A DNA stretch of 64,000 nt from Cycloclasticus sp. (GCA_002733135.1 NVUJ01000001.1:94546-158545); one strand, 5' to 3'; positions 9,684-21,154 are shown, counted from the first letter of the stretch. Notes: generated from the sequence alone by a model not told the origin. Numbers and translations are program-made.

Positions 9684-9711
9684 TTTATAGATACTATTAT
9701 CCATGAGACAA
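9684..9711 (-). promoter_or_regulatory. Candidate sigma-70 promoter for the xylM-xylA pair
   Basis: On the minus strand TTGTCT (9706-9711) and TATAAA (9684-9689) are separated by 16 bases, close to consensus. The site begins two bases beyond the parA stop and lies about 50 bases upstream of the xylM ATG, so xylM-xylA can be transcribed independently of parA. No operator repeat was recognised. Confidence 0.4.
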
Positions 9712-9712
9712 A

Positions 9713-10480
9713 TCATTTTTTCTTTAGTTCTTTATATAGGCTTTTAAATTCTTCTGTGACTTTATGTTTCGGCGCAAACTGAACCATGGGTAGGCTCGCG
9801 CTATGGGACTCTTTGATTTTGACAGAGGGAGAAATTTTGGTTTTGAATACTTTAATTTTTTCCGCCTTTAATTCATCAACGAGTTGTTTCGGTAGTTTTG
9901 CGCGGCTTTGAAATTGGTTAACGACAATGCCTTCTACGTTTAAATCGGGGTTGTGATCAGCCTTTATTTCTTCAACGGTTTGCAGTAATGAATAAAGGGC
10001 TTGCTTGGAAAAAATGTCACAATCAAACGGTATAATGCAGCTATTTGCTGCTATAAGTGCCGATTGCGTATAAAAATTTAATGCAGGAGGGGTGTCTATA
10101 AAGACATTATCAAAGCCTTCTATCGCGTCTAAAGCCTCTTTTAATTTATATATTTTGTAACGGGACTCAAGTTTGGATTGTAAGTTATCCATCTCAGGGT
10201 GAGATGGCATTACATATAAATTCGGCACTTCAGTTTCGTATATAAACTCACTAAAGTCCTTCGGGAATAAACTAATACTGAGGGTGCTAGCGTAAAAATC
10301 AGCCAAGGTAGAGTCAAGTTCTTCGGTTCTGTAACCTAATAAATAATGAGTAGAATTGCCTTGTGTATCAAGGTCAACCACTAAGGTGGTTTTGCCTTTT
10401 GATGCACTGATGGCGGCTAAATTACAAGTAATGGTGGATTTGCCTACACCGCCTTTCTTATTAAAAATTACACGATTCAT
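9713..10480 (-). CDS. ParA/MinD-family ATPase without a ParB partner
   Basis: 255 residues. The deviant Walker A motif KKGGVGKST is at residues 8-16, followed by the switch region VVDLDTQGNSTHYLLG and the Walker B-like NVFIDTPPAL. This is the SIMIBI-class ATPase fold used to position DNA or protein cargo on the nucleoid or membrane. There is no N-terminal helix-turn-helix, as in small chromosomal (type Ib-like) ParAs. No parB gene or parS-like site was seen nearby, so it is an orphan; its cargo is unknown. It shares one base with the upstream ybeL gene, which suggests co-translation and perhaps a functional link. Confidence 0.9.
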   Translation of the reverse strand: MNRVIFNKKGGVGKSTITCNLAAISASKGKTTLVVDLDTQGNSTHYLLGYRTEELDSTLADFYASTLSISLFPKDFSEFIYETEVPNLYVMPSHPEMDNLQSKLESRYKIYKLKEALDAIEGFDNVFIDTPPALNFYTQSALIAANSCIIPFDCDIFSKQALYSLLQTVEEIKADHNPDLNVEGIVVNQFQSRAKLPKQLVDELKAEKIKVFKTKISPSVKIKESHSASLPMVQFAPKHKVTEEFKSLYKELKKK

Positions 10481-11001
10481 TAATTACTAGCCCTTTTGCT
10501 GTGTCGTTTAAATTCTGTTTTATGACATTTAGGGCACGGTGGTATATGCCCTGTTTTTTTAAAGTGCAATGTTTGTTCACAGATGATGCATTCTAGAGTG
10601 CCCGGTCCGGTTACTTCGCCGGAGTGGTACAGCTTGCCTTTAATAGCATCTAAACTAAGTTTATCCCACTCTAGTTTTGTTTTATCGGCGACTGATTCAA
10701 TCCAGTCACCAATTTTACCTTCAACCAAGGCGGATTCAAATGATAACCACTCTGAAAACTCTTCTTTAGTTTCTTGTAAATACACAGAAACATCGTCTAA
10801 ATCTCTTTTTAAGTAGCCCGCGACTTTATTTGCTTCTTCGCGCGTTAATTCACCCAGTTCTATGGCTTTTTCTTGAGCCTGTTTTAGGTTTTCATCAATG
10901 GTTGGAATGGCTAGTTTTTCAGCTTTTTCGGCCGCATCATGAAGTCGTTTAACCATGGTGTCGTAGGCGTCAATCAATTTGTCTTGTATCGGATTGTTCA
11001 T
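10480..11001 (-). CDS. ybeL: DUF1451 zinc-ribbon protein YbeL
   Basis: 173 residues. The first 125 residues are charged and strongly helical (heptad-like KAEKLAIPTIDENLKQAQEK), and a C-terminal zinc ribbon uses CIICEQ and CPKCHK (two CxxC knuckles near residues 138 and 156). Length and architecture match YbeL, whose gene also neighbours leuS in Escherichia coli. Function unknown. Translation is well signalled: AGGAGG lies four bases before the ATG. Transcription is divergent from leuS and continues into the ParA gene. Confidence 0.85.
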   Translation of the reverse strand: MNNPIQDKLIDAYDTMVKRLHDAAEKAEKLAIPTIDENLKQAQEKAIELGELTREEANKVAGYLKRDLDDVSVYLQETKEEFSEWLSFESALVEGKIGDWIESVADKTKLEWDKLSLDAIKGKLYHSGEVTGPGTLECIICEQTLHFKKTGHIPPCPKCHKTEFKRHSKRASN

Positions 11002-11041
11002 AAAGCCTCCTAGCGTAATATCGCTTTAGATTTAAAGGTAG

Positions 11042-13537
<2,496 letters not shown>

Positions 13538-13550
13538 CGGATTTAAAATT

Positions 13551-14066
13551 ATGAAAAGTTCAACTAACTCGCTGCGTTTAATGCGTTCATTATTAATTGT
13601 TTGTTTATCGGCCGCTGTATTAACGGCCTGCGGATTTAAGCTTCGTGGATTATTTGACCTTCCAGCTGGCTTACAAAAAATGTATGTTGTTGGCTCACAA
13701 AATAGCGAGCTTGTTCAAGATTTAAAAGATATTTTGGCCTTTTCTGCGGAGGTCGTTGCAAACCGGTCGGATGCAGATGCGGTTTTAACCATAAATAAAG
13801 AAGAAATCGACAATAGAACGTTGAGTGTTGACTCCAGAGGTAAGGTACGTGAATCAGAAATGCAATACGCCGTTATTTATAGTTTAGTAAAAAAAGACGG
13901 AGAAGCATTGTTGGATAAAGAATCACTGTTATTGGTGCGAGATTATATTAACGATGAAAATGATATTATCGGACGTACCAATGAGTCAGCTGTGATTACG
14001 CGTGATCTTAAGCGCGATGCCGCACAACAAATCATCAGGCGTGTACAGGCTCTGAAAGTTAACTAA
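13551..14066 (+). CDS. lptE: LPS-assembly lipoprotein LptE
   Basis: 171 residues from the ATG at 13551, 13 bases after leuS. A lipoprotein signal peptide ends with the lipobox LTAC followed by GFKLRG, the typical mature start of LptE. LptE plugs the LptD beta-barrel in the outer membrane and guides LPS insertion. Low sequence conservation is normal for the family, and the position between leuS and holA supports the call. Its partners LptA, LptB and LptC are encoded at 32.9-34.7 kb in this window; lptD is not here. Confidence 0.93.
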   Translation: MKSSTNSLRLMRSLLIVCLSAAVLTACGFKLRGLFDLPAGLQKMYVVGSQNSELVQDLKDILAFSAEVVANRSDADAVLTINKEEIDNRTLSVDSRGKVRESEMQYAVIYSLVKKDGEALLDKESLLLVRDYINDENDIIGRTNESAVITRDLKRDAAQQIIRRVQALKVN

Positions 14067-14108
14067 ATTAATTTGTCAGCTATAAAGGGCAAATACTAAC
14101 AGTAAAAC

Positions 14109-15140
14109 GTGAATCAACCCGCTTTTTTAAACAAAGGACTAGCGTCTATTTATTTGGTGTCGGGCGATGAACCGCTACAGCAGAGTGAAATTGTTGATTC
14201 GATTCGACAAAAGGCCAGAGCTGACGGTTTTTCTAACCGCACAGTATTTCATGTGGATGGGTCATTTGATTGGAATCAAGTGTTAGGCGCATGTCTGACT
14301 CAGTCGTTATTTGCCGAAAAGAACCTTATTGAGTTAAATTTACCAACAGGCAAGCCAGGTAAAGTGGGTTCTTCTGCAATTACTGAAGTGATTGATAATT
14401 TGTCGACGGACAATGTGTTTATTATTATCGCTGGAAAAATAGATACAAGATCTAAGAATTCTAAGTGGTACAAAGCGATTGAAAAAAGTGGTGTATTGGT
14501 TCAGGTATGGCCTTTAGTTGACGCCAAGTTAGAACAATGGCTTAGACAACGCATGCAAAATAAAGGGTTAACGGTTGATCATGCAGGTATCAAATTGTTG
14601 GCTGATAGCGTAGAGGGTAATTTACTGGCAGCTTCGCAAGAGGTTGAAAAGTTATATACCTTGTATGGTGCCACAAATATTTCTATTGATAATATCATCG
14701 AATCGGTCGCTGATAATTCGCGATACGACGTTTTTAAACTAAGCGATTGTCTGTTACAAGGTAATTCAAAAAAAACAACCCAAGTACTGAAAGGTTTGAT
14801 TGGTGAAAAGTTGGCTGCCTCCGTCGTGCTGTGGCTGCTATTGCGCGAATTACGTGTATTGGCATCACTGAGATTTGAAAAACAACAAACAGGGCGCACA
14901 GATCAAACTTTTAAAGCTAAAGAAAACAGATGGGTGTGGGGCTCTAAACAACCTGTCTATCTAAAGGCAATGGCACGTGGGAACTTGACTCAGTGGCACG
15001 CTATGATACAAGCTTGCGCAAAAACAGAGAGGGTCATTAAGGGCGCTGAGATAGGGGATGAGTGGGTGCTTATCGAACAAATATGTTTGACCTTTTGTCA
15101 GCCGAAGCTGTTGAAGCAATATGGTTTGCTCCCTGTATAA
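14109..15140 (+). CDS. holA: DNA polymerase III delta subunit HolA
   Basis: 343 residues. The start is GTG at 14109; an in-frame stop two codons earlier (14103-14105) rules out a longer protein. The N terminus reads LASIYLVSGDEPLQQSEIVD, the family's opening domain, and the C-terminal region has VLWLLLRELRVLASL, typical of the delta collar-binding part. Delta opens the sliding clamp within the clamp loader. Position after lptE is conserved; here proA, not nadD, comes next. Confidence 0.95.
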   Translation: MNQPAFLNKGLASIYLVSGDEPLQQSEIVDSIRQKARADGFSNRTVFHVDGSFDWNQVLGACLTQSLFAEKNLIELNLPTGKPGKVGSSAITEVIDNLSTDNVFIIIAGKIDTRSKNSKWYKAIEKSGVLVQVWPLVDAKLEQWLRQRMQNKGLTVDHAGIKLLADSVEGNLLAASQEVEKLYTLYGATNISIDNIIESVADNSRYDVFKLSDCLLQGNSKKTTQVLKGLIGEKLAASVVLWLLLRELRVLASLRFEKQQTGRTDQTFKAKENRWVWGSKQPVYLKAMARGNLTQWHAMIQACAKTERVIKGAEIGDEWVLIEQICLTFCQPKLLKQYGLLPV

Positions 15141-15176
15141 TAAACAAACAAATTTAAGTCGGTTAAAGGTAATTAA

Positions 15177-16436
15177 ATGAACGATATCAAAGACTACATG
15201 CAACAACTTGGACGCCGTGCTAAAACGGCCGCGAGAGTTATTGCAAATGCCGAATCGGGTGTTAAGAACAAAGCATTGGATGTGATAGCGTCCGAAATTG
15301 AATTGCAACAAGCCGCCATCCTTGAGGCGAATGCACTTGATATGCAAGCGGGTAAAGAACATGGGCTGGATGAAGCCTTGCTTGATCGTCTTGAACTTAA
15401 TGAAGAACGTGTACAAGCTATGGCTGAAGGTTTAAGGCAAATTGTCAGTCTACCCGACCCTGTTGGTGAAATAAGTCATGTTAATGCCCGTCCATCGGGT
15501 ATTAAAGTAGGACAGATGCGCGTGCCTTTAGGGGTGATTGGCATTATTTATGAATCACGTCCGAATGTAACAGTAGATGCAGCAGCCTTATGCTTAAAGT
15601 CTGGTAATGCTTGTATTTTGAGAGGTGGGTCGGAAGCTAAACATTCGAACCAAGTTATTGCAACGTGTATTAGTCAAGGTCTAAAAGTGGCGGGGTTGCC
15701 AACTGAGGTGGTTCAAGTTGTTGAGACAACAGATCGAAATGCGGTGGGTGAGCTCATTCGTATGGAAGAGTCGGTAGATGTGATTATTCCACGAGGTGGT
15801 AAAGGGCTCATAGAGCGTATTACGAAAGAAGCGCGGGTGCCTGTTATTAAACATTTACACGGCGTATGCCATGTGTATATTGATGATAAAGCCGACATTG
15901 AAATGGCAAAAGCCATTGCTTTAAATGCTAAAACGCAACGTTATGGAACCTGTAACACAATGGAAACATTGTTGGTTTCTGACGCTATTTCCGCTGAGAT
16001 ATTGCCGGAATTAGAAGTATTATATCAATCTAAAGGTGTCGAACTTCGAGGTTGCGAGAGAACCCGAAGAGTTTTGCCGAATTGCGTTGCGGCCGTTGAT
16101 GCAGATTGGGATGAGGAGTATTTAGCACCTATTTTGTCTATTCGCGTGGTTGATGGTGTCGAAGGTGCGATGGATCATATACATCAACACAGCTCAGGCC
16201 ACACTGAATCGATTGTAACGAGTGATCATGCAACAGCTATGCGTTTTATGCGTGAGGTGGATTCGAGTTCCGTGATGGTCAATGCCTCAACACGATTTGC
16301 AGACGGTTTTGAATATGGCTTGGGTGGAGAAATTGGGATAAGTACGAATAAATTACACGCTCGTGGTCCAGTTGGGCTTGTAGGCTTAACAACGCAAAAA
16401 TATATTGTTTTTGGTGAAGGACATATTCGCCAATAA
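15177..16436 (+). CDS. proA: Gamma-glutamyl phosphate reductase ProA
   Basis: 419 residues, normal length. Catalyses NADPH-dependent reduction of gamma-glutamyl phosphate to the semialdehyde in proline synthesis. Motifs: [20 protein letters not shown] in the cofactor domain, IPRGGKGLI, and the catalytic cysteine in [10 protein letters not shown] near residue 257. The C terminus has [18 protein letters not shown], also diagnostic. Placed between holA and nadD, as in several gammaproteobacteria; proB is not in the window. Confidence 0.98.
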   Translation: MNDIKDYMQQLGRRAKTAARVIANAESGVKNKALDVIASEIELQQAAILEANALDMQAGKEHGLDEALLDRLELNEERVQAMAEGLRQIVSLPDPVGEISHVNARPSGIKVGQMRVPLGVIGIIYESRPNVTVDAAALCLKSGNACILRGGSEAKHSNQVIATCISQGLKVAGLPTEVVQVVETTDRNAVGELIRMEESVDVIIPRGGKGLIERITKEARVPVIKHLHGVCHVYIDDKADIEMAKAIALNAKTQRYGTCNTMETLLVSDAISAEILPELEVLYQSKGVELRGCERTRRVLPNCVAAVDADWDEEYLAPILSIRVVDGVEGAMDHIHQHSSGHTESIVTSDHATAMRFMREVDSSSVMVNASTRFADGFEYGLGGEIGISTNKLHARGPVGLVGLTTQKYIVFGEGHIRQ

Positions 16437-16466
16437 CCAAAATAATTTTACTTGTAAGGTCACTTA

Positions 16467-17105
16467 ATGAGTGAGAGTTGTATTGGTGTGTACGGCGGAA
16501 CGTTTGACCCAGTTCATGTTGGACATCTGAGAGCTGCCAGTGAAATACAAAAAAAGTTGCAGCTTGATGAGGTGAAAATGGTGCTCTCAGCACGGCCTCC
16601 GCATCGACATCAACCACATACATCAGCAGATGATAGGTTCTCGTTGTTGGAAATGGCGGTTTCCGATGTAGAAAAATTGACGGCAGATAATTGCGAATTA
16701 TTGCGTGATGGCCCTAGCTATATGGTGGATACACTGGCGTATTATCGTCAACAAACACCGGATTGTTCATTGCTGCTGATACTGGGTATAGAAGCTTTTA
16801 ATGGGCTGATGTCTTGGCATAAATGGCAAGACATTCTTCAATTAGCACATGTTGTGGTAACAGATCGAGCGGGCTTTAGTAATCAGCTGAGTGATTCCAT
16901 GCGGTTGTATGTAGATAGGTTTATAACTAACGATAAGTCTCAATTACGTTATCAAACGCATGGTAAAATTTACAGTCAGCCAGTTGAGCCAGTTGATGTT
17001 TCTGCAACGCAAATAAGGCAACGAATAAAAAATAATATATCGGTTGCACATATGCTGCCAATTAGCTGTTGGGAAGAAATAAAACAGCGCGGTTTATACA
17101 AATAA
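16467..17105 (+). CDS. nadD: Nicotinate-mononucleotide adenylyltransferase NadD
   Basis: 212 residues. Nucleotidyltransferase of NAD synthesis: nicotinate mononucleotide plus ATP gives deamido-NAD. The nucleotide-binding motif GGTFDPVHVGHL lies at residues 9-20, and the second signature VDVSATQIRQRI near residue 180 corresponds to the ISSTxIR motif. Followed by rsfS after 25 bases, as in most bacteria. Confidence 0.97.
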   Translation: MSESCIGVYGGTFDPVHVGHLRAASEIQKKLQLDEVKMVLSARPPHRHQPHTSADDRFSLLEMAVSDVEKLTADNCELLRDGPSYMVDTLAYYRQQTPDCSLLLILGIEAFNGLMSWHKWQDILQLAHVVVTDRAGFSNQLSDSMRLYVDRFITNDKSQLRYQTHGKIYSQPVEPVDVSATQIRQRIKNNISVAHMLPISCWEEIKQRGLYK

Positions 17106-17130
17106 ATTAATAGAAAAAAGGTTTTAAAAT

Positions 17131-17460
17131 ATGACTAAGACATTGCTAGCAATGGTGACAGAGGTACTGGATGATAAAAAAGGCCAACAGATTGAAGTAA
17201 TTGACGTTCACAATAAATGTTCGTTTGCAGATCACATGGTCATTGTGTCGGGCTCATCGAGCCGCCACGTAAAATCATTAGCTAATGAAGTGTCTATGAC
17301 ATCTAAAAAAAGCGGCTTAATACCGTTAGGTATTGAAGGAATGGATGCCGGTGAGTGGGTGTTGGTTGATTTGGGTGACACACTTGTTCATGTGATGCAA
17401 CCGAAAATTCGTGATTTTTATCAGCTTGAAAAACTTTGGTCAGTTGAAGCAGAGGCTTAA
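17131..17460 (+). CDS. rsfS: Ribosomal silencing factor RsfS
   Basis: 109 residues, the typical short form. RsfS binds ribosomal protein uL14 and prevents subunit joining in starvation. Recognisable blocks are DHMVIVSGSSSRHVKSLA and the C-terminal GEWVLVDLGDTLVHVMQ. It follows nadD, as expected. About 108 bases without a gene follow it before the OmpA lipoprotein, probably holding that gene's own promoter. Confidence 0.97.
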   Translation: MTKTLLAMVTEVLDDKKGQQIEVIDVHNKCSFADHMVIVSGSSSRHVKSLANEVSMTSKKSGLIPLGIEGMDAGEWVLVDLGDTLVHVMQPKIRDFYQLEKLWSVEAEA

Positions 17461-17568
17461 AATTGTAATTCAGTTCACTTTTTGTTCATTTAAGTAGTTT
17501 AAGATGTAAACACATTAAGTGAATTAGCCGTACTAATAGCTATTTTTGAAGGTAACAACAGGGAGAAT

Positions 17569-18231
17569 ATGATGAATACTAAATATTTAATAACGGGTAT
17601 TTCAGCGGGGCTGATATATACACTGGTGGGTTGTACGACAATTAACCCTTATACGGAAGAACAGCAAACCAGTAAAGCAGTCATTGGTGCTGGTACAGGT
17701 GCTGTAGCAGGTGCCATTATTGGCGCAATGCGTGGCGATAGAAAAACAGCGCTTAAAGGCGCAGTAATTGGTGCCGCAGCAGGTGGTGGCGTTGGTTATT
17801 ATATGGACGTACAGGAGTCGAAATTACGACAACGTCTGCGTGGCACAGGTGTAAGCGTCAGCCGGGTGGGTAACGACTTAGTGCTTAATATGCCAGGTAA
17901 CGTAACGTTTAGAACGGCTAGTTCAAACATTAATGCGGGCTTTTACGATGTGTTAGATTCCGTAGCGATTATTCTTAAAGAATACTCTGATACGACAGTG
18001 ACCGTTGTTGGCCATACTGATAGCGTTGGCAATGCGAATTACAACCAAAGTTTATCTGAGCAGCGTGCGCAGAGTGTTGCGAGTTATTTGCGCTCACAAG
18101 GGGTTGTTGGGCAACGTTTAAGAGTGATGGGGTATGGGGAACAAAGCCCAATTGCTAGCAATGCAACGAAGCAGGGGCGCGCACAAAATAGACGTGTTGA
18201 GATTACTTTAACGCCTATAAACGTTCGGTAA
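17569..18231 (+). CDS. OmpA-family lipoprotein with glycine-zipper segment
   Basis: 220 residues. A signal peptide ends in a lipobox-like LVGC at about residue 22, giving a lipidated protein. Residues 38-80 hold two glycine-rich hydrophobic stretches (GAGTGAVAGAIIGAM and GAVIGAAAGGGVGYY), a glycine zipper like that of the YiaD/Pal-like group. The C-terminal domain, from about residue 105, is an OmpA-like peptidoglycan binder: TVVGHTDSVGN and SLSEQRAQSVASYL, ending with GRAQNRRVEI. Probably tethers the outer membrane to peptidoglycan. It sits alone between rsfS and rlmH and is closed by a strong terminator. A GGGAG ribosome-binding site precedes ATGATG; either ATG is possible. Confidence 0.9.
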   Translation: MMNTKYLITGISAGLIYTLVGCTTINPYTEEQQTSKAVIGAGTGAVAGAIIGAMRGDRKTALKGAVIGAAAGGGVGYYMDVQESKLRQRLRGTGVSVSRVGNDLVLNMPGNVTFRTASSNINAGFYDVLDSVAIILKEYSDTTVTVVGHTDSVGNANYNQSLSEQRAQSVASYLRSQGVVGQRLRVMGYGEQSPIASNATKQGRAQNRRVEITLTPINVR

Positions 18232-18273
18232 TTGAGTTACGTATTACTGTTGCAATTCGTTATGTTAACGAGC

Positions 18274-18303
18274 AAAAGGCGACTCATATGAGTCGCCTTT
18301 TTT
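18274..18303 (+). terminator. Intrinsic terminator after the OmpA-family lipoprotein gene
   Basis: A perfect 28-bp inverted repeat (18274-18301) centred at 18287/18288 is built from AAAAGGCGACTCAT and its complement, and it ends in a run of six T. On the opposite strand it also ends in a T run, so it could stop transcription both ways. It separates the lipoprotein gene from rlmH. Confidence 0.9.
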
Positions 18304-18320
18304 ATACAGAAGATACATAG

Positions 18321-18791
18321 ATGAAACTTAAAATTCTTACCATTGGTCAAAAAATGCCGAGCTGGGTGGCAATAGCTTACCAAGAGTACGCCAAACGAAT
18401 GCCAAGAGAATGTTCGCTCGAATTAGTAGAGCTTGCGTCAAGCAAAAGAACAAAGCAAAGTATCCTGTCTAAAGTAGTCGAGGATGAAGGGAAACGTTTA
18501 TTAGCGTCTGTAAAGCAAGGCGATTATGTAGTCGCTTTAGACGTAAAAGGCAAGGGTTGGTCAACGGGTGATTTGGCGAAAAAATTAGCCAGTTGGCAAG
18601 GTGCGCAGCCCACCATTGTTTTTATTATTGGTGGCCCAGATGGTTTATCAGACGGATGTTTAAAAAGAGCCAATGAGCAATGGTGTTTATCGAACTTAAC
18701 GTTCCCGCACCCATTGGTAAGAGTTATTTTGGCTGAGCAGCTCTATAGGGCTTGGAGTTTAATGAATCACCACCCGTACCATAGAGAATAA
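18321..18791 (+). CDS. rlmH: 23S rRNA pseudouridine-1915 N3-methyltransferase RlmH
   Basis: 156 residues, normal length. SPOUT-fold methyltransferase acting on helix 69 of 23S rRNA in the 70S ribosome. The trefoil-knot SAM site is shown by FIIGGPDGLSDG, and the C terminus HPLVRVILAEQLYRAWSL then NHHPYHRE is diagnostic. It starts 18 bases after the terminator, so a promoter is needed inside or downstream of the repeat. Its stop shares one base with the maf start. Confidence 0.98.
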   Translation: MKLKILTIGQKMPSWVAIAYQEYAKRMPRECSLELVELASSKRTKQSILSKVVEDEGKRLLASVKQGDYVVALDVKGKGWSTGDLAKKLASWQGAQPTIVFIIGGPDGLSDGCLKRANEQWCLSNLTFPHPLVRVILAEQLYRAWSLMNHHPYHRE

Positions 18792-19369
18792 TGATGAAGA
18801 AAAAGCTCGTATTGGCCTCAGCTTCTCCAAGGCGAGCTGAATTATTAAAACAAATCGGCGTTGAATTTGAAACTAGGACGGTTGATATCGATGAAATGCC
18901 ACAGGTAGACGAGTTGCCCGAGAATTATGTAAAGCGACTTGCTTTAGAGAAAGCACGAGCAGCTCGTTTGTCGGACCAACAAAATGAGGTGCTGGTGTTG
19001 GGTTCTGACACGGCAGTGGTTATCGATGGTGATATTTTAGGCAAACCTCTAGACAAAGAACACGCACAAAGTATGTTGCGGCAGTTGTCAGGAAAAACCC
19101 ACCAAGTACTAACATCAGTGGCTCTGATTGGCGCATATGAATCTTGTGTTATTTCTTTTAGCGATGTGACGTTTAAAATACTTACAGACGATGAAATAAA
19201 GGGGTATTGGGCTACTACTGAGCCATTTGGTAAAGCGGGAGCTTATGCTATTCAGGGCAAAGCGGCTAAATTTATAAAGCGATTAAATGGAAGTTTTTCG
19301 GGGGTGATGGGGCTGCCTTTGTATGAAACGTCTAAGTTACTCAAAGAACACGGGTTTATTATCGAGTGA
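18791..19369 (+). CDS. maf: Maf-family nucleotide pyrophosphatase (YhdE type)
   Basis: 192 residues. Maf proteins hydrolyse dTTP/UTP or modified nucleotides to monophosphates and were first linked to septum formation. Motifs: ASASPRRAELL at the N terminus, VLGSDTAVVIDG, GKPLDKEHA, LSGKTHQVLTSVAL, and GKAGAYAIQGKAAKFI. The YhdE (dTTP) subgroup is inferred from GAYAIQGKAA and from the neighbouring rng gene, as in E. coli. ATG at 18791 overlaps rlmH by one base; a second ATG follows immediately. Confidence 0.95.
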   Translation: MMKKKLVLASASPRRAELLKQIGVEFETRTVDIDEMPQVDELPENYVKRLALEKARAARLSDQQNEVLVLGSDTAVVIDGDILGKPLDKEHAQSMLRQLSGKTHQVLTSVALIGAYESCVISFSDVTFKILTDDEIKGYWATTEPFGKAGAYAIQGKAAKFIKRLNGSFSGVMGLPLYETSKLLKEHGFIIE

Positions 19370-19370
19370 A

Positions 19371-19619
19371 TTATTTTTTATTGGCTAAATTTCCGGCCTC
19401 ATTTTTAATATCTAAGTCTTTAGCAATGGGGGAAAAACTTTGTGTTATGCCATCTCTACACTCGACGGCAGTGCTTACACCGGCGTAAATAGTAATACTT
19501 TTTACGCCTTGGTTATTTTTACATTTTTCATTAGCGATTTTTATGTCTGTTTCATCCACAGATTGATAAAAACATCCCTGTAATAAGAGTAAAATTGAGG
19601 CAGTAAAAAGTATTTTCAT
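19371..19619 (-). CDS. Small predicted lipoprotein, function unknown
   Basis: 82 residues on the opposite strand, filling the maf-rng gap and ending one base from the maf stop. The signal peptide KILFTASILLLLQGC ends in a lipobox with Cys16. The mature part is short and polar with two further cysteines (KCKNN and VECRD), which could form a disulfide in the periplasm. No family recognised. The reading frame fills the space exactly and the signal peptide is convincing, so it is probably a real gene. Confidence 0.65.
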   Translation of the reverse strand: MKILFTASILLLLQGCFYQSVDETDIKIANEKCKNNQGVKSITIYAGVSTAVECRDGITQSFSPIAKDLDIKNEAGNLANKK

Positions 19620-19685
19620 AGTAAAGTAATAAGCTCGATTAATAAGTAGTCATCATAACGAAACAAAGGACAGTTTGGAAATAGA

Positions 19686-21137
19686 ATGAGCGATGAAATT
19701 CTAATTAATATTACACCTCCGGAGACGAGGGTCGCGGTGCTTGAGAATGGTGTGCTTCAAGAACTTATTATAGAGCGGCAGCGCAAGCGGGATATAGTGG
19801 GTAATTTATATCATGGTGAAGTATGCCGTGTGATGCCAGGTATGCAAGCTGCTTTTGTTGAAATAGGCCTTGGTAGAGCGGGGTTTTTACACGCTTCAGA
19901 TGTGCTGGTAAATGGTGCGGAACCGACAGAAGAAAAAGGCATAGAACGTTTTTTGCATCAAGGTCAACAAGTAGTCGTTCAAGTACTAAAGGCACCGCTA
20001 GGAACGAAGGGTCCACGATTAACAATGAATATCTCCATCCCTTCACGTTACCAGGTGTTTTTACCCTATTCCGATAAGTTGGCGCTGTCTGTCCAATTAG
20101 AAGACGAAGCCGAACGTGAAAGGTTACTGGCTTGTATGGAGGTATGTAAAAAGCAAGGTTATTCAGGTGGTTATATTGCGAGAACTGCAGCTGAAGGGGT
20201 AGATGGTGAGAATATTCGTGCGGATATGTTGTTTCTTAATAAGCTTTGGGAGGTTATCAATGAACAGATTTTATCCTCGAAGCTAGGGCTTATATACGAA
20301 GACTTACCGTTATCATCCAAAATATTAAGAGATTGGTATCAATCGTCAGTCACAAAAATTGTTGTTGATTCAAACAGTAATTATGAGCGAATGACGGACT
20401 TTGCTAAGAAATTTATGCCAGAAGTTAGTTCATTGCTTGAGCTGTACAAGGGTGGCCGGCCTTTATTTGATATGTACAATATTGAAAGTGAGATCAAATG
20501 CGCACTGGACCGAAAAGTGCCTTTGAAGTCTGGTGGGCACCTTGTGTTTGACCAAACTGAAGCGATGACGACGGTAGACGTTAATACGGGAAGTTACCTT
20601 GGGCGCGGCAACCAAGAGCAAACAATTTTTAAAACAAACCTTGAAGCGGCTCAAGCAACAGCTCGTCAACTTCGACTTAGAAACTTGGGCGGAATTATCA
20701 TTGTCGATTTTATAGATATGCAAAATGAGGACCATAAAGACTCCGTTTTGCAATCTCTTGAAAAGGCGATGAGTAAAGACCACGCAAAATTTAGTATCAG
20801 TAATGTCTCTGAATTAGGCCTAGTAGAAATGACTAGAAAACGTACAAGGGAGAGTTTAGAACAAGTGATGTGTGAACCTTGTGAGACATGTTCCGGCACA
20901 GGCAAGGTGCGCACACCTGATACAACGTGCTATGAGATCTTTCGTGAAATTATGCGAGATGCGCGTCAATACGAGGCGAAAGAGTTGTTGGTGCTCGCCT
21001 CAAATGAAGTGGTTGAAATGTTGCTAGACGAAGAATCTAGTACCTTGGCAGATTTAGAGTCCTTTGTTGGTATTAGTATTCGATTTAGGGCAGAAAGTGA
21101 ATATACCCAGGAACAGTACGATGTCGTATTGGTCTAA
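19686..21137 (+). CDS. rng: Ribonuclease G
   Basis: 483 residues, the length of RNase G rather than the much longer RNase E. The S1-domain part starts GNLYHGEVCRVMPGMQAAFVE. The catalytic DNase I-like region has VDVNTGSYLG and the metal-binding IIIVDFIDM. The zinc-link cysteines are in CEPCETCSGTGKV near residue 400. It endonucleolytically processes 16S rRNA 5' ends and decays some mRNAs. Followed by yhdP after 17 bases, as in E. coli. Confidence 0.97.
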   Translation: MSDEILINITPPETRVAVLENGVLQELIIERQRKRDIVGNLYHGEVCRVMPGMQAAFVEIGLGRAGFLHASDVLVNGAEPTEEKGIERFLHQGQQVVVQVLKAPLGTKGPRLTMNISIPSRYQVFLPYSDKLALSVQLEDEAERERLLACMEVCKKQGYSGGYIARTAAEGVDGENIRADMLFLNKLWEVINEQILSSKLGLIYEDLPLSSKILRDWYQSSVTKIVVDSNSNYERMTDFAKKFMPEVSSLLELYKGGRPLFDMYNIESEIKCALDRKVPLKSGGHLVFDQTEAMTTVDVNTGSYLGRGNQEQTIFKTNLEAAQATARQLRLRNLGGIIIVDFIDMQNEDHKDSVLQSLEKAMSKDHAKFSISNVSELGLVEMTRKRTRESLEQVMCEPCETCSGTGKVRTPDTTCYEIFREIMRDARQYEAKELLVLASNEVVEMLLDEESSTLADLESFVGISIRFRAESEYTQEQYDVVLV

Positions 21138-21154
21138 CGTTAAAGGTTATATTG

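Noticed and set aside
15177..17460. Histidine- or proline-codon-rich leader before proA as an attenuator
   Set aside because: The holA-proA gap is only 36 bases and holds neither a leader frame nor a hairpin.
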